A stretch of 64,000 nucleotides of DNA from Kurthia senegalensis (GCF_000285595.1 NZ_HE611070.1:4933-68932), one strand, 5' to 3'; positions 24,081 to 35,235 are shown, counted from the stretch's first letter. A program made the numbers and translations. The notes: a model not told the origin generated them from the sequence alone.

Positions 24081-24117
24081 AGTTAAAAACAAAAGCTTTT
24101 GCGTGATCTGCGCAAAA
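24081..24117 (-). terminator. Possible attenuator hairpin in the rpsL leader
   Basis: Minus-strand TTTTGCG and CGCAAAA (7 bp, 7-nt loop) are followed by GC, then a T-rich tract (TTTTG, TTTTT). The 3' arm can instead take part in a CAAAAGCTTTTG palindrome, giving two exclusive folds. It lies between the promoter and rpsL, so it could attenuate str transcription. No regulator is known to me. Confidence 0.4.
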
Positions 24118-24125
24118 ACTACAAT

Positions 24126-24366
24126 TCAGTATTTCCTTTTACAGTGGCATTTTACATGAGCGTGATTATCTCTACCAAGAGTCTGCCTGGTTATTCAATG
24201 CAACGGGAACACCAAAATTTGTGCCGTCGCACCGCATGCGTGGTTTATTCACCTGTTACATCTTAGAGTAACAACGCTACGTTCCACGACCAACCGTATC
24301 TGTGCTTACTGTCTGCTTATTAACATGGATTATTGTTTTATTTTTTCCCTTAGACGTTTCGTCCAT
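24126..24366 (-). pseudogene. rplGB: Decayed rplGB (ybxF) gene, L7Ae-type ribosomal protein
   Basis: B. subtilis carries ybxF (82 residues) between rpoC and rpsL. Here the minus strand from an ATG at 24364-24366 reads KTIIHVNKQTV (24308-24339). This resembles the YbxF N-terminal KSIIIGTKQTV, with KQTV at residues 17-20 against 18-21 as I remember the protein. Downstream, GVPV (24202-24213), then DS and, after a frameshift, LGR occur in the expected order and distance, and a stop lies at about the expected length. Internal stops and shifts make it nonfunctional, and no Shine-Dalgarno remains. The match is short, so the call is moderate. Confidence 0.6.
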
Positions 24367-24399
24367 GAAATGATAGACAATCAACTATCAACCTAAAAT

Positions 24400-24428
24400 A
24401 TATTATCATTGTATACAAACGTTGTCAA
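24400..24428 (-). promoter_or_regulatory. Sigma-A promoter of the str operon
   Basis: Minus-strand TTGACA (24423-24428), 17 nt, TAATAT (24400-24405), with TG one base before the -10 (extended -10). It lies between the rpoC terminator and the rplGB relic, so rpsL is now expressed from a long untranslated leader. Confidence 0.85.
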
Positions 24429-24434
24429 CTAAAT

Positions 24435-24468
24435 AAAAAACCCTAGCGAAAATCGCTAGGGTTTTTTA
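24435..24468 (-). terminator. rpoBC terminator
   Basis: Minus-strand CCCTAGCGA and TCGCTAGGG, 3-nt loop, followed by six T's, 9 nt after the rpoC stop. Confidence 0.92.
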
Positions 24469-24476
24469 CTGATTTA

Positions 24477-27400
24477 TTATTCAGCAGAAGTTGCTTCTTC
24501 TTTAGATTGTGCTGCTGGACCGGCAAGTTCGATTTGACGGTAGCGTTGCATACCTGTACCAGCTGGTACAAGTTTACCAAGAATAACATTTTCTTTAAGG
24601 CCAAGTAATTCATCACGTTTACCTTTGATTGCTGCATCCGTTAACACACGAGTTGTTTCTTGGAATGAAGCCGCAGATAAGAATGATTCAGTTTCTAATG
24701 AAGCTTTAGTAATACCTAAGATTACCGGACGACAAGTAGCAGGTGCTTTGTCACCAGCCATTAAGATCGCGCGGTTTGCTTCAGTGAATTGGTGGATATC
24801 AACAAGAGATCCTGGTAGCAATTCAGTGTCACCAGCTTCGATAATACGAACTTTACGTAACATTTGACGTACCATTACTTCGATGTGTTTATCACCGATT
24901 TCTACACCTTGCATACGGTATACTTTTTGTACTTCTTTTAGTAAATATTTTTCTACAGTTGCTACATCTGTAACTTTGATCAATTGTTTTGGATCAATTG
25001 AACCTTGAGTCAACATTTGACCGTGTGACACTTGGTCGCCTTCTTGAACTAATAAACGAGCGTTGTATGGAGCTGTGTATTTACGAGATTCGATTGGGCT
25101 TTGGATTGTAATTTCTTTCAAGCCTTCGCGAATTTCTTCGATTTCTACAATAGTACCTGAAATCTCAGTAATTAAAGCTTGACCTTTAGGATTACGAGAT
25201 TCGAAAATTTCTTGGATACGAGGTAAACCTTGAGTGATATCGGCACCGGCAACCCCACCTGTATGGAAAGTACGCATTGTTAACTGTGTACCTGGTTCCC
25301 CGATAGATTGGGCAGCGATAATACCAACTGCTTCCCCTACTTCTACTTCGTCACCAGTAGCTAAGTTCATACCGTAACATTTTTTACATACGCCGTGTTT
25401 CGTGTTACATGTGAAAGCAGAACGGATTGTAACTGTTTCGATACCAGCTTCAGCGATTTTACGAGCAAGTTCAGCTGTGATTAATTCATCAGGTGCAACG
25501 ATTACTTCGCCAGTTTGCGGGTTAACAATCGTTTTCTTAGCATAACGGCCTAAGACACGTTCTTCTAATGTTTCGATTAATTCGTTACCTTCTTTAAGGG
25601 CAGAAATCTCAAGGCCTTTATCTGTACCACAGTCGTCTTCACGGATAATAACATCTTGTGCAACGTCAACAAGACGACGAGTAAGATAACCTGAATCGGC
25701 TGTTTTAAGTGCTGTATCGGCAAGACCTTTACGAGCACCATGGGTAGAGATGAAGTACTCTAATACCGTTAAACCTTCACGGAATGAAGATTTGATTGGT
25801 AATTCGATAATACGACCAGCCGGGTTGGCCATCAGACCACGCATACCAGCTAATTGCGTAAAGTTAGATGCGTTACCACGGGCACCTGAGTCACTCATCA
25901 TGAAGATAGGGTTAGTATCTGGAAGAGATTTCATCAGTTTAGATTGAATAACATCTTTTGCGTCACTCCAGAATGAGATAACACGATCATAACGTTCGTC
26001 TTCAGTAATTAAACCACGACGGAATTGTTTTTGAACTTTATCTACATTTACTTGAGCTTCATGTAAAATTTCTTGTTTATCTGGTAATACGATGATATCT
26101 GAAATACCAATTGAAATACCAGCTTTTGTAGAATATTTAAAGCCTAAGTTTTTAAGACGATCTAACATTTTAGATGTTTCTGTAATGTGATAGCGATCGA
26201 ATACTTCGGCAATAACTTTACCAAGATATTTTTTAGTGAATGGTTTAGAAACTTCCATTTCTGCTAAGTGTTCTTTAACATTCGTAGTCGTTGGTACGAA
26301 GTATTTATCTGCAATACCAACTTGTAAATTATCAGTAGTTGGTTCGTTAATGTAAGGGAAATCAGAATATAAGATTTCATTGAAAATAACTTTACCAACA
26401 GATGTAATTAATAATTGTTTATTTTGTTCTTCAGTGAATGTGTTGTTGTTAAGAGATGCAGCACGAATCGCAATACGAGTGTGTAAATGCACTTCGTTGT
26501 TTTCGTATGCAACATTTAATTCATCACGATCAGCGAATACTGTACCTTCACCGATAGCACCTTTACGTTCAAGAGTTAGGTAGTAGTTACCTAAGACCAT
26601 ATCTTGAGATGGCGTTACTACTGGTTTACCATCTTTAGGGTTCAAGATGTTTTGTGCGGCAAGCATTAATAAACGAGCTTCAGCTTGGGCTTCAGCAGAA
26701 AGTGGAACGTGGACCGCCATTTGGTCACCATCGAAATCGGCATTGTAGGCAGTACATACTAATGGGTGTAAGCGGATTGCTTTACCTTCAATTAGTGTTG
26801 GTTCGAACGCTTGAATACCAAGACGGTGAAGAGTTGGTGCACGGTTCAGTAATACTGGGTGTTCGCGCATGATGTCTTCTAAAACATCCCAAACTTCTTC
26901 TTTTTGACGTTCGATGCTACGTTTAGCAGATTTGATGTTGTGAGCTAAGCCACGTTCAACTAATTCTTTCATTAAGAAAGGTTTGAACAATTCGATTGCC
27001 ATACCTTTTGGTAAACCACATTGGTACATTTTTAAAGATGGACCAACAACGATTACAGAACGACCAGAGTAATCGACACGTTTACCTAATAAGTTTTGAC
27101 GGAAACGACCTTGTTTACCTTTTAACATATGAGAAAGAGATTTTAATGGACGGTTACCAGGACCTGTAACAGGACGGCCACGACGACCATTATCAATTAA
27201 TGCATCAACAGCTTCTTGTAACATACGTTTTTCATTTTGAACGATGATGCCAGGAGCACCTAAGTCTAATAAACGTTTTAAACGGTTGTTACGGTTGATG
27301 ACACGACGATATAAATCATTTAAATCAGATGTTGCGAAACGACCACCATCAAGTTGTACCATTGGACGTAATTCTGGAGGAATTACTGGTAGTACATCTA

Positions 27401-28082
27401 AAATCATCCATTCTGGACGGTTGCCAGAGTGGTGGAATGATTCAACAACTTCTAAACGTTTAATAGCGCGTGTACGACGTTGTCCTTGAACAGTTTTTAA
27501 CTCTTCTTTAAGTTCAATTGATTCTTTTTCTAAATCAATTTCTCTTAATAAGTCTTTAATCGCTTCTGCACCCATTGCAGCTTTGAATGTATTACCGAAT
27601 TTTTCACGGTAAGCACGATATTCTTTTTCAGAAAGAAGTTGTTTCTTCTCTAAAGGAGTATCGCCAGATTCAATTACTACATAAGAAGCAAAGTAAATTA
27701 CTTCTTCAAGTGCACGTGGAGACATATCTAAGATAAGTCCCATACGACTTGGAATACCTTTGAAGTACCAAATGTGTGATACTGGTGCTGCTAATTCAAT
27801 GTGACCCATACGTTCACGACGAACTTTTGCACGTGTGACTTCTACGCCACAACGGTCACAAACGACACCTTTATAACGTACACGTTTGTATTTACCACAG
27901 TGACATTCCCAGTCTTTTGTTGGTCCAAAGATACGTTCACAGAACAAACCATCTTTTTCTGGTTTTAAAGTACGATAGTTAATTGTTTCGGGCTTCTTAA
28001 CTTCACCGTAAGACCAAGAACGGATCTTATCAGGTGAAGCCAGACCAATTTTCATATATTCAAAATTATTAACGTCTATCAA
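24477..28082 (-). CDS. rpoC: RNA polymerase beta' subunit
   Basis: The catalytic large subunit. The 1201 residues contain the N-terminal zinc finger (CHCG and CDRCG, residues 60-80), the catalytic [12 protein letters not shown] near 448, the DSGARGN bridge region, and a second zinc site CGTD / [11 protein letters not shown] near 813-900. It starts with TTG (28080-28082), behind GGAGG at 8-9 nt, and reads [19 protein letters not shown]. Normal length for Bacillales. Confidence 0.98.
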   Translation of the reverse strand: MIDVNNFEYMKIGLASPDKIRSWSYGEVKKPETINYRTLKPEKDGLFCERIFGPTKDWECHCGKYKRVRYKGVVCDRCGVEVTRAKVRRERMGHIELAAPVSHIWYFKGIPSRMGLILDMSPRALEEVIYFASYVVIESGDTPLEKKQLLSEKEYRAYREKFGNTFKAAMGAEAIKDLLREIDLEKESIELKEELKTVQGQRRTRAIKRLEVVESFHHSGNRPEWMILDVLPVIPPELRPMVQLDGGRFATSDLNDLYRRVINRNNRLKRLLDLGAPGIIVQNEKRMLQEAVDALIDNGRRGRPVTGPGNRPLKSLSHMLKGKQGRFRQNLLGKRVDYSGRSVIVVGPSLKMYQCGLPKGMAIELFKPFLMKELVERGLAHNIKSAKRSIERQKEEVWDVLEDIMREHPVLLNRAPTLHRLGIQAFEPTLIEGKAIRLHPLVCTAYNADFDGDQMAVHVPLSAEAQAEARLLMLAAQNILNPKDGKPVVTPSQDMVLGNYYLTLERKGAIGEGTVFADRDELNVAYENNEVHLHTRIAIRAASLNNNTFTEEQNKQLLITSVGKVIFNEILYSDFPYINEPTTDNLQVGIADKYFVPTTTNVKEHLAEMEVSKPFTKKYLGKVIAEVFDRYHITETSKMLDRLKNLGFKYSTKAGISIGISDIIVLPDKQEILHEAQVNVDKVQKQFRRGLITEDERYDRVISFWSDAKDVIQSKLMKSLPDTNPIFMMSDSGARGNASNFTQLAGMRGLMANPAGRIIELPIKSSFREGLTVLEYFISTHGARKGLADTALKTADSGYLTRRLVDVAQDVIIREDDCGTDKGLEISALKEGNELIETLEERVLGRYAKKTIVNPQTGEVIVAPDELITAELARKIAEAGIETVTIRSAFTCNTKHGVCKKCYGMNLATGDEVEVGEAVGIIAAQSIGEPGTQLTMRTFHTGGVAGADITQGLPRIQEIFESRNPKGQALITEISGTIVEIEEIREGLKEITIQSPIESRKYTAPYNARLLVQEGDQVSHGQMLTQGSIDPKQLIKVTDVATVEKYLLKEVQKVYRMQGVEIGDKHIEVMVRQMLRKVRIIEAGDTELLPGSLVDIHQFTEANRAILMAGDKAPATCRPVILGITKASLETESFLSAASFQETTRVLTDAAIKGKRDELLGLKENVILGKLVPAGTGMQRYRQIELAGPAAQSKEEATSAE

Positions 28083-28154
28083 GGAGCCTACCTCCCTCTA
28101 GTAATGAAGTCATTTTTGACTTTTTAATTAGCTCGACGACTGATTTTTAGTTTA

Positions 28155-28203
28155 TAAACGGGAAGTAGGACAAGCCCAAAAGAGGTCCTGTCCATGTCCC
28201 GTA
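28155..28203 (-). other. Hairpin between rpoB and rpoC
   Basis: Minus-strand arms ACGGG/CCCGT enclose GGACAGG/CTTGTCC with small internal loops. There is no T run, so it is unlikely to stop transcription. It may be a processing or stability element in the rpoBC message. Confidence 0.45.
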
Positions 28204-28215
28204 AAAGTTTAAATC

Positions 28216-31200
28216 TTATTGTTCAGAAGAAGTTTCTTTTGCTTCTTCTTTTTTAGCAGCGATGTTTAATGAGTCAGCTGATGGAACATCATCTTCTTCA
28301 TCATCACGTAATTCAACTTCTTCATCATTGATGTTTAACATTTTCACGTCTAGACCTAATGATTGAAGTTCTTTAATTAATACTTTGAATGATTCTGGAA
28401 CGCCTGGTTCTGGAACTGGTTCACCTTTAACGATTGCTTCATATGTTTTCACACGACCTACAACGTCATCTGATTTAACAGTTAAGATTTCTTGAAGTGT
28501 GTGCGCAGCACCATATGCTTCAAGAGCCCAAACTTCCATTTCACCGAAACGTTGTCCACCAAATTGAGCTTTACCACCCAATGGTTGTTGCGTAACAAGT
28601 GAATATGGTCCAGTTGAACGTGCGTGAAGTTTATCATCAACCATGTGCGCAAGTTTGATCATATACATAACCCCAACTGATACGCGGTTGTCGAACGCTT
28701 CACCAGAACGTCCATCATAAAGAATTGTTTTACCGTCACGGTTCATGCCGGCTTCTTCCATTGTATGCCATACGTCTTCATCAGTAGCACCATCAAATAC
28801 CGGTGTAGCCATGTGTACGCCTAAATAGCGTGCAGCCATACCTAAATGTAATTCAAGTACTTGTCCGATGTTCATACGTGATGGTACACCTAATGGGTTA
28901 AGCATGATGTCGACTGGTGTACCGTCTGGTAAGAATGGCATATCTTCTTCTGGAAGAATACGAGAGATAACCCCTTTGTTACCATGACGGCCGGCCATTT
29001 TATCCCCAACGCGAATTTTACGTTTTTGAACGATATAAACGCGAACCATTTGGTTTACACCTGGAGATAATTCGTCGCCATCTTCACGGTGGAATACTTT
29101 AACATCAAGTACAATACCACCAGAACCATGAGGAACACGTAGTGAAGTATCACGTACTTCACGAGCTTTTTCACCGAAGATTGCATGTAATAAACGTTCT
29201 TCAGCAGTAAGTTCTGTTACACCTTTAGGCGTTACTTTACCTACTAAGATATCGCCATCATTAACTTCAGCACCGATACGGATAATACCACGGTCATCTA
29301 AGTTACGAAGCGCTTCTTCGCCGACATTCGGAATATCACGAGTGATTTCTTCAGGTCCAAGTTTTGTATCACGAGCTTCTGATTCGTATTCTTCAATATG
29401 AACAGAAGTGTATACATCATTTTTCACTAAACGTTCGTTCATGATAACGGCATCTTCATAGTTGTAACCGTTCCAAGTCATGAATGCCACGACTACGTTA
29501 CGGCCAAGTGCAAGTTCACCTTTTTCCATTGAAGGACCATCTGCAAGGATGTCACGTGGTTGAACACGATCGCCTACTTTAACTAACGGACGTTGGTTGA
29601 TAGATGTACCATGGTTAGAACGAGTGAATTTTTGTAATTTATAACGAACTAAATCGCCTTTAACTTCTTTACCATCTACTTCTTCGATTGTACGAACTGA
29701 GATGTAACGAGCTTCAACGTGCTCAACGATACCTTTGTATTTAGCTACAACTGCGGCACCTGAATCACGACCGTTGACGTGTTCCATACCAGTACCAACG
29801 AATGGTGCTTCTGGGTTTAGAAGTGGAACAGCTTGACGTTGCATGTTGGCACCCATAAGAGCACGGTTAGAGTCATCGTTTTCTAAGAATGGGATACATG
29901 CTGTTGCAGCAGATACTACTTGTTTAGGAGATACGTCCATATAATCTACAGTATCGCGTTTGAATACTGAGTTATCACCACGGAAACGACCTACTACTTC
30001 TTCCTCAGCAAATGTACCATCTTCACTAAGTGGTGAGTTTGCTTGAGCAACTACGTAGTTATCTTCTTCGTCTGCTGTAAGGTAATCGATATGTTCTGTA
30101 ATTTTTCCTGTTTCAGGGTCAACACGACGATATGGTGTTTCGATGAAACCGAATGGATTTACTTTTGCATATGATGATAGAGAGTTAATTAAACCAATGT
30201 TTGGACCCTCTGGTGTTTCGATTGGACACATACGGCCATAGTGAGAATAGTGAACGTCACGTACTTCGAAACCAGCACGTTCACGTGTTAAACCACCAGG
30301 TCCTAATGCAGAAAGACGACGTTTGTGCGTTAATTCTGCTAATGGGTTCGTTTGGTCCATAAATTGTGATAATTGAGAGCTACCGAAGAATTCTTTAATA
30401 GCCGCAATTACTGGACGGATATTGATCAATTGTTGTGGAACAATTGCAGCAGTATCATTGATAGACATACGTTCACGTACAACACGTTCCATACGAGATA
30501 AACCGATACGGAATTGGTTTTGTAGTAATTCGCCTACTGAACGTAAACGACGGTTACCTAGGTGATCGATATCATCAGTATCGCCCACACCGTGTAATAA
30601 GTTAAAGAAGTAAGAAACAGAAGCTACTACGTCAGCTGGAGTAAGATGTTTTACTTCATCATCGATATAAGCGTTGCTAATAACTTTAATTTCTTTTTGA
30701 GACTCATCATTTGGTGCAAAGATTTTAACTTCTTGTACAAGAATATCGCCTTCGATGATGCCGCCCACTTTAGAAAGTGTTTTGAAGTTTACGCCGCCTT
30801 CTAGGAATGGCGTAATGCGGTCTAACACACGACGATCGATTACTGTACCTTTTTCCGCTAAGATTTCCCCAGTTTCAGGGTTCACTAATGTTTCAGCCAA
30901 TGTTTGGTTGAATAGGCGGTTTTTAATATGAAGTTTTTTGTTCATTTTGTAACGACCTACAGCTGCTAAATCGTAGCGTTTAGGGTCGAAGAAACGAGAA
31001 TACAATAGGTTTTGAGCTGATTCTACTGTAGGTGGTTCACCTGGACGTAGACGTTCATAGATTTCTAATAGTGCTTTTTCAGTACTATCAGTGTTATCTT
31101 TTTCTAAAGTATTACGTAAATACTCGTTGTCGCCAACAAGTTCGATAATTTCTTGATCTGATGCAAAACCTAATGCACGTAATAATACCGTTGCAGGTAA

Positions 31201-31767
31201 TTTACGTGTACGGTCGATACGAACGTAGACAACATCTTTAGCGTCTGTTTCGTATTCAAGCCATGCACCACGGTTAGGAATGACTGTAGCGCCGAAACCT
31301 TTTTTACCGTTTTTATCTGTTTTATCGTGATAGTATACACTTGGTGATCTTACTAATTGGGAAACGATAACGCGTTCTGCGCCGTTAATAACGAAAGTAC
31401 CAGTTTCTGTCATAAGTGGGAAGTCACCCATGAATACTTCTTGTTCTTTAACTTCGTCAGTTTCCTTATTATGAAGACGTACTTTTACGCGAAGTGGTGC
31501 TGCGTAAGTAACGTCACGTTGTTTACATTCATCGACATCATATTTTGGTTCTCCAAGACTGTAGTCGACGAATTCTAGTGAAAGATTTCCTGTGAAGTCT
31601 TCAATCGGTGAAATATCGTGGAACATTTCACGTAAGCCTTCTTCTAAAAACCACTCGTTAGAAGCAGTTTGAATCTCGATAAGATTCGGAAGTTCTAGCA
31701 CCTCTTTAATACGCGCGAAGCATCTACGCTGGCGGTGTTGTCCGTACTGAACTAGTTGACCTGTCAA
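28216..31767 (-). CDS. rpoB: RNA polymerase beta subunit
   Basis: The other catalytic subunit. About 1183 residues from a TTG start at 31765-31767, giving the canonical [16 protein letters not shown]-terminus with GAGGGGTG 6-7 nt upstream; a GTG three codons earlier overlaps that binding site and is less likely. The rifampicin region reads [20 protein letters not shown] then [12 protein letters not shown], which looks wild type. The C-terminus is acidic. rpoB has its own promoter and leader. Confidence 0.97.
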   Translation of the reverse strand: MTGQLVQYGQHRQRRCFARIKEVLELPNLIEIQTASNEWFLEEGLREMFHDISPIEDFTGNLSLEFVDYSLGEPKYDVDECKQRDVTYAAPLRVKVRLHNKETDEVKEQEVFMGDFPLMTETGTFVINGAERVIVSQLVRSPSVYYHDKTDKNGKKGFGATVIPNRGAWLEYETDAKDVVYVRIDRTRKLPATVLLRALGFASDQEIIELVGDNEYLRNTLEKDNTDSTEKALLEIYERLRPGEPPTVESAQNLLYSRFFDPKRYDLAAVGRYKMNKKLHIKNRLFNQTLAETLVNPETGEILAEKGTVIDRRVLDRITPFLEGGVNFKTLSKVGGIIEGDILVQEVKIFAPNDESQKEIKVISNAYIDDEVKHLTPADVVASVSYFFNLLHGVGDTDDIDHLGNRRLRSVGELLQNQFRIGLSRMERVVRERMSINDTAAIVPQQLINIRPVIAAIKEFFGSSQLSQFMDQTNPLAELTHKRRLSALGPGGLTRERAGFEVRDVHYSHYGRMCPIETPEGPNIGLINSLSSYAKVNPFGFIETPYRRVDPETGKITEHIDYLTADEEDNYVVAQANSPLSEDGTFAEEEVVGRFRGDNSVFKRDTVDYMDVSPKQVVSAATACIPFLENDDSNRALMGANMQRQAVPLLNPEAPFVGTGMEHVNGRDSGAAVVAKYKGIVEHVEARYISVRTIEEVDGKEVKGDLVRYKLQKFTRSNHGTSINQRPLVKVGDRVQPRDILADGPSMEKGELALGRNVVVAFMTWNGYNYEDAVIMNERLVKNDVYTSVHIEEYESEARDTKLGPEEITRDIPNVGEEALRNLDDRGIIRIGAEVNDGDILVGKVTPKGVTELTAEERLLHAIFGEKAREVRDTSLRVPHGSGGIVLDVKVFHREDGDELSPGVNQMVRVYIVQKRKIRVGDKMAGRHGNKGVISRILPEEDMPFLPDGTPVDIMLNPLGVPSRMNIGQVLELHLGMAARYLGVHMATPVFDGATDEDVWHTMEEAGMNRDGKTILYDGRSGEAFDNRVSVGVMYMIKLAHMVDDKLHARSTGPYSLVTQQPLGGKAQFGGQRFGEMEVWALEAYGAAHTLQEILTVKSDDVVGRVKTYEAIVKGEPVPEPGVPESFKVLIKELQSLGLDVKMLNINDEEVELRDDEEDDVPSADSLNIAAKKEEAKETSSEQ

Positions 31768-31825
31768 CTCATTCACCCCTCAATAAAGCGATATTAGATC
31801 TTGTGAATTGCAATTTTTCACAAGA

Positions 31826-31861
31826 CAAAAAAGAAAACGAGTCTAAAATGATCTCATTTTC
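31826..31861 (-). terminator. Terminator-like hairpin in the rpoB leader
   Basis: Minus-strand GAAAATGAG and CTCGTTTTC (one G-T wobble) followed by six T's. It lies between the rpoB promoter and the rpoB start, so it could act as an attenuator rather than an end-of-gene terminator. Confidence 0.6.
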
Positions 31862-31948
31862 GATTAACCAAATTTAATTTTCAGCCATCCTATTGACTTT
31901 TTCGTCAAGTAGGCATACGACTTCAAATTAATATTTTTGCATTTTCTT

Positions 31949-31977
31949 ATAATAACACAGCGTTTTTGTCAAGTCAA
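31949..31977 (-). promoter_or_regulatory. Sigma-A promoter of rpoBC
   Basis: Minus-strand TTGACT (31972-31977), 17 nt, TATTAT (31949-31954). Downstream comes a leader of about 170 nt with a TTGAC/GTCAA hairpin and the terminator-like hairpin. Confidence 0.7.
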
Positions 31978-32016
31978 TCTATAAATATTGACGAACAGTT
32001 TATTCAATTATTTAAG

Positions 32017-32616
32017 TTATTTCACTGCTTTAATAATCCAATACCCTTTTTCTTTATCGACTACTGTGACTTCTTTAAATTTCAACCCTAAATGATCTAC
32101 AGTCGATGGTGCACCTTGTTTCTTTTGAATAACAATCCAAAGTTCTCCATCTTCTTTTAGTAATTCATAAGCTTGATCGTAAAAGCGGAAAATAGTTTGT
32201 TTACCGGCACGAATTGGCGGATTCGTCAAAACGCAAGCGACATCCTCTGTTTGAGCAACACTTAAAGCATCGCTCTCGTAAATACGCACATTTTGAACTC
32301 CGTTTAACTCAGCATTTTTACGTGCCAAGTTCATCGCACGATCATTGACATCCATCATATGAACGATGCGTTCCGGATAGCTTTTTGCGATTGATAAACC
32401 AATCGGGCCATAGCCACAACCTACGTCTAAAATATCCCCCTCGACATTTGGTAACTCAAATCGATCAATTAGCACACGGGATCCAAAATCTACCTCGCTT
32501 TTGCTAAAAACACCTGCATCGGTTTCAAATATAAAGGAAAATCCTCTCAGATTAAAGTTCCATCTACGCGGTTTACTCTCAACCCCAGGGTTTTTTGAAT
32601 AATAATGATCTGGCAT
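32017..32616 (-). CDS. Class I methyltransferase, RsmC/YbxB family
   Basis: A 199-residue SAM-dependent methyltransferase in the place of B. subtilis ybxB, between rplL and rpoB. Seen: the SAM-binding glycine motif DVGCGYGPIG near 63-72, and the catalytic motif TNPPIRAG near 134, the NPPx form of methylases acting on base amino groups. RsmC of E. coli methylates 16S G1207. The exact substrate here is inferred from family only. Confidence 0.88.
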   Translation of the reverse strand: MPDHYYSKNPGVESKPRRWNFNLRGFSFIFETDAGVFSKSEVDFGSRVLIDRFELPNVEGDILDVGCGYGPIGLSIAKSYPERIVHMMDVNDRAMNLARKNAELNGVQNVRIYESDALSVAQTEDVACVLTNPPIRAGKQTIFRFYDQAYELLKEDGELWIVIQKKQGAPSTVDHLGLKFKEVTVVDKEKGYWIIKAVK

Positions 32617-32644
32617 TTCGATGCCCTCCCATCACGTAAAATGA

Positions 32645-32677
32645 AGAAAAAGCCCGTCGCAATTGACGAGCTTTTTC
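32645..32677 (-). terminator. rplJL terminator
   Basis: Minus-strand arms AAAAAGCTCGTC and GACGGGCTTTTT with a 6-nt loop, shortly after the rplL stop. Transcription into the methyltransferase gene would need read-through. Confidence 0.8.
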
Positions 32678-32693
32678 AGTAAGTTAGTAGAAA

Positions 32694-33053
32694 TTATTTA
32701 ACTTCTACAGATGCGCCAACTTCTTCAAGTTTAGCTTTGATTTCTTCAGCTTCAGCTGCAGCTACAGCTTCTTTAAGAGCTTTAGGAGCGTTATCTACAA
32801 CTTCTTTAGCTTCTTTAAGACCTAAGCCAGTGATTTCGCGAACCACTTTGATTACTTTAATTTTAGAATCACCAGCAGATGTTAATACTACATCGAATTC
32901 TGTTTTTTCTTCAGCAGCGCCAGCAGCAGCACCTGCAGCAGCTACAGGAGCAGCAGCAGTTACGCCGAATTCTTCTTCAATTGCTTTTACTAAGTCGTTT
33001 AATTCTAAAACTGTCATCTCTTTGATTGCAGCTAAGATTTGTTCTTGGTTCAT
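32694..33053 (-). CDS. rplL: 50S ribosomal protein L7/L12
   Basis: bL12, the multicopy stalk protein that recruits GTPase factors. The 119 residues comprise the N-terminal dimerisation domain, an alanine-rich hinge (about 35-50) and the C-terminal domain with [20 protein letters not shown]. Confidence 0.98.
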   Translation of the reverse strand: MNQEQILAAIKEMTVLELNDLVKAIEEEFGVTAAAPVAAAGAAAGAAEEKTEFDVVLTSAGDSKIKVIKVVREITGLGLKEAKEVVDNAPKALKEAVAAAEAEEIKAKLEEVGASVEVK

Positions 33054-33129
33054 TATGAGTTCCTCCTATATTGGAATCTAATTTTTTATTTTTTGTGCAT
33101 CTCAAGATGCGGTGAAGACTAAGCAGCTA

Positions 33130-33630
33130 TTAAGCGCCTTGTTCTTCTTTTTGGTCTGCAACAGCTTTTGTTGCAAGCGCGAAGTTGCGCATTGGTGCTT
33201 GTAGCACTGATAAAAGCATTGATAGTAAACCTTCGCGTGATGGAAGTTCTGCTAAAGCTTTTACTTCTTCTAAAGTAGAGAAGTTTCCTTCGATTAAACC
33301 AGCTTTAATTTCTAAAGCTTCGTTTTCTTTAGCGAAGTTATTGATAATACGTGCTGGAGCAACAACATCTTCGTTAGAAAATGCGATTGCGTTAGGACCA
33401 GTAAGTACTTCATTAAGTTCAGCGTGGCCAACTTGTTCAGTAGCACGGCGAACTAAAGTATTTTTGTATACTTTTAATTCAACGCCTGCTTCACGTAATT
33501 GTTTACGTAATTCAGTTACTTGACCAACAGTAAGACCGCGGTAATCTACTACGACTACAGATGCAGCGTTTTGGAATTTACCAACGATTTCTTCAACAAC
33601 AGTTTGTTTTGCTTCTACTGCTTTGCTCAT
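33130..33630 (-). CDS. rplJ: 50S ribosomal protein L10
   Basis: uL10 anchors L12 dimers to the ribosome. The 166-residue product begins [19 protein letters not shown] at the ATG 33628-33630, preceded by AGGAGG. It contains [20 protein letters not shown]. Preceded by the L10 leader. Confidence 0.97.
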   Translation of the reverse strand: MSKAVEAKQTVVEEIVGKFQNAASVVVVDYRGLTVGQVTELRKQLREAGVELKVYKNTLVRRATEQVGHAELNEVLTGPNAIAFSNEDVVAPARIINNFAKENEALEIKAGLIEGNFSTLEEVKALAELPSREGLLSMLLSVLQAPMRNFALATKAVADQKEEQGA

Positions 33631-33639
33631 TATTGACAC

Positions 33640-33811
33640 CTCCTATAAGAATGAGTCATTTATACCAACAAAAGAAAAGCTCCTCATCATTTGACTGACA
33701 AGGAGCAGAAATTCATCATCTAAATAGAGAATGATTCCTTTGCCCTCGGCAGGATGATTAAGCGATACTAAGCCGCCCCTACTATCTTTGGTACAAATGG
33801 ATAATTCACAA
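33640..33811 (-). promoter_or_regulatory. L10 leader with attenuator
   Basis: The rplA-rplJ gap holds the minus-strand blocks GTAGGGGCGGCTTAGTATCG and CTTAATCATCCTGCCGAGG, typical of the L10(L12)4-binding leader. Then comes a terminator hairpin GCTCCT/AGGAGC with a T-rich tail (33671-33706). Binding of excess L10-L12 would favour termination before rplJ, as known for B. subtilis. Confidence 0.85.
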
Positions 33812-33845
33812 CAAAACTCATCTTATCAGATGAGTTTTTGTTTGT
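33812..33845 (-). terminator. rplKA terminator
   Basis: Minus-strand AAAACTCATCT and AGATGAGTTTT with a very short loop, followed by a T/G-rich tail, 11 nt after the rplA stop. It may be partial, letting transcripts enter the L10 leader. Confidence 0.65.
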
Positions 33846-33856
33846 CAAACATTAAA

Positions 33857-34552
33857 TTATTTTACAAGAGCTAAAGGATCAAGTTTGATTGATGGTCCCA
33901 TAGTTGTTGTAACGTGTACTGATTTAAGGTAAACACCTTTAGCAGTAGCAGGTTTAGCTTTAACGATAACATCAACTAAAGTTTGGATGTTTTCAGCTAA
34001 TTTATCAGCTTCGAATGAAACTTTACCTACTGGTGCGTGTACGATACCAGCTTTGTCAGCACGGTATTCAACTTTACCAGCTTTGATTTCGTTAACTGCT
34101 TTAGTTACATCGAAAGTAACTGTACCAGTTTTAGGGTTTGGCATTAAACCTTTAGGTCCTAATACGCGACCAAGTTGACCAACTTGACCCATCATGTCTG
34201 GTGTTGCAACGATAACATCGAAATCGAACCAGCCATCTTTAATTTTTTGGATGTATTCTGCATCGCCTACGAAATCAGCGCCAGCAGCTTCAGCTTCTTT
34301 CACTTTGTCACCTTTAGCGAATACTAAAACTTTTTGAGTTTTACCAGTACCATTTGGAAGCACGATTGCACCACGGATTTGTTGGTCGTTTTTACGAGTA
34401 TCGATATTTAAGTTGAAAGCGATTTCTACTGTTGCATCGAAGTTTACTTTGCTAGTTTCTTTTGCTAGTTCAGCAGCTTCTGCTACAGAATAAGTTTTAG
34501 TTTTATCTACTAATTTAGCAGCGTCTTGTAATTTTTTACCTTGTTTAGACAT
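33857..34552 (-). CDS. rplA: 50S ribosomal protein L1
   Basis: uL1 of the mobile L1 stalk, also a translational repressor of its own messages. The 231-residue protein contains [19 protein letters not shown] near 125 and ends [15 protein letters not shown] sequence resembling its own rRNA site precedes both this gene and rplK. Confidence 0.98.
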   Translation of the reverse strand: MSKQGKKLQDAAKLVDKTKTYSVAEAAELAKETSKVNFDATVEIAFNLNIDTRKNDQQIRGAIVLPNGTGKTQKVLVFAKGDKVKEAEAAGADFVGDAEYIQKIKDGWFDFDVIVATPDMMGQVGQLGRVLGPKGLMPNPKTGTVTFDVTKAVNEIKAGKVEYRADKAGIVHAPVGKVSFEADKLAENIQTLVDVIVKAKPATAKGVYLKSVHVTTTMGPSIKLDPLALVK

Positions 34553-34571
34553 TATAAATTTCCTCCTTGAT

Positions 34572-34598
34572 TGTGGTTATAGCGGGAATTCCCTCCCA
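34572..34598 (-). promoter_or_regulatory. L1-binding-site mimic before rplA
   Basis: Minus-strand GTGGGAGGG, AATT, CCC, then GCTATA and ACCAC. The outer GTGG/CCAC and inner GGG/CCC pairs are separated by an asymmetric internal loop. This resembles the L1-binding region of 23S rRNA (GUGGGAGG with a distant ACCAC strand). It ends just before the rplA ribosome binding site, so bound L1 could block translation. Confidence 0.65.
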
Positions 34599-34680
34599 CG
34601 AATAAAGGCTGCGTGTTTCAAATATTTCTATCAGAAACGGGCGCAACCTCCAAAAAACAATACTTTATCAAGTAATGGGA

Positions 34681-35106
34681 TTAGTCTTCTACGATAATAC
34701 CCATGCTACGTGCAGTACCTTCTACCATTAACATAGCAGCTTCTACTGAACCTGCGTTTAAGTCAGGCATTTTAGTTTCAGCGATTTCGCGAACTTGATC
34801 GCGTTTCACTGTAGCTACTTTTTTCTTGTTAGGTTCACCAGAACCAGATTTAATACCTGCTGCAACTTTTAATAATACTGCAGCTGGTGGAGTTTTTGTA
34901 ATGAAAGTGAATGAACGATCTTCAAATACAGAAATCTCAACTGGGATGATTAAACCTGCTTGGTCTTGTGTACGAGCATTGAATTCTTTACAGAATCCCA
35001 TGATGTTAACACCTGCTTGACCTAAAGCAGGACCAACTGGTGGTGCTGGATTTGCTTTACCAGCGCCAATTTGAAGTTTTACAACTTTTACAACTTTTTT
35101 AGCCAC
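34681..35106 (-). CDS. rplK: 50S ribosomal protein L11
   Basis: uL11 forms the GTPase-associated centre and is needed for RelA activation. The 141-residue protein starts with GTG (35104-35106), 8 nt after GGAGG, and reads [39 protein letters not shown] is intact. An in-frame GTG three codons earlier sits too close to the binding site. Confidence 0.97.
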   Translation of the reverse strand: MAKKVVKVVKLQIGAGKANPAPPVGPALGQAGVNIMGFCKEFNARTQDQAGLIIPVEISVFEDRSFTFITKTPPAAVLLKVAAGIKSGSGEPNKKKVATVKRDQVREIAETKMPDLNAGSVEAAMLMVEGTARSMGIIVED

Positions 35107-35132
35107 GAGACACACCTCCTTAAGTCCGTGAT

Positions 35133-35157
35133 GTGGTCAAAGGGTTACCCCTCCCAC
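35133..35157 (-). promoter_or_regulatory. L1-binding-site mimic before rplK
   Basis: Minus-strand GTGGGAGGGG, TAA, CCC, TTTG, ACCAC, the same layout as the copy before rplA: outer GTGG/CCAC, inner GGG/CCC, asymmetric loop. It lies 26 nt upstream of the rplK GTG. The classical L1 repressor site is in this position in other bacteria. Confidence 0.7.
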
Positions 35158-35235
35158 TCAATATCTGTCTGTCGGCTTATTTCCGATAACATTAAAAATT
35201 ACTATAGTCGACTATCTGATAGTCTGACCTAAAAA

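Noticed and set aside
35217-35232. GACTATCAGATAGTC palindrome before rplK as a terminator or operator
   Set aside because: It lies just downstream of the -10 of the rplK promoter and has no adjacent T run. I cannot link it to a known regulator, so it is left uncalled.
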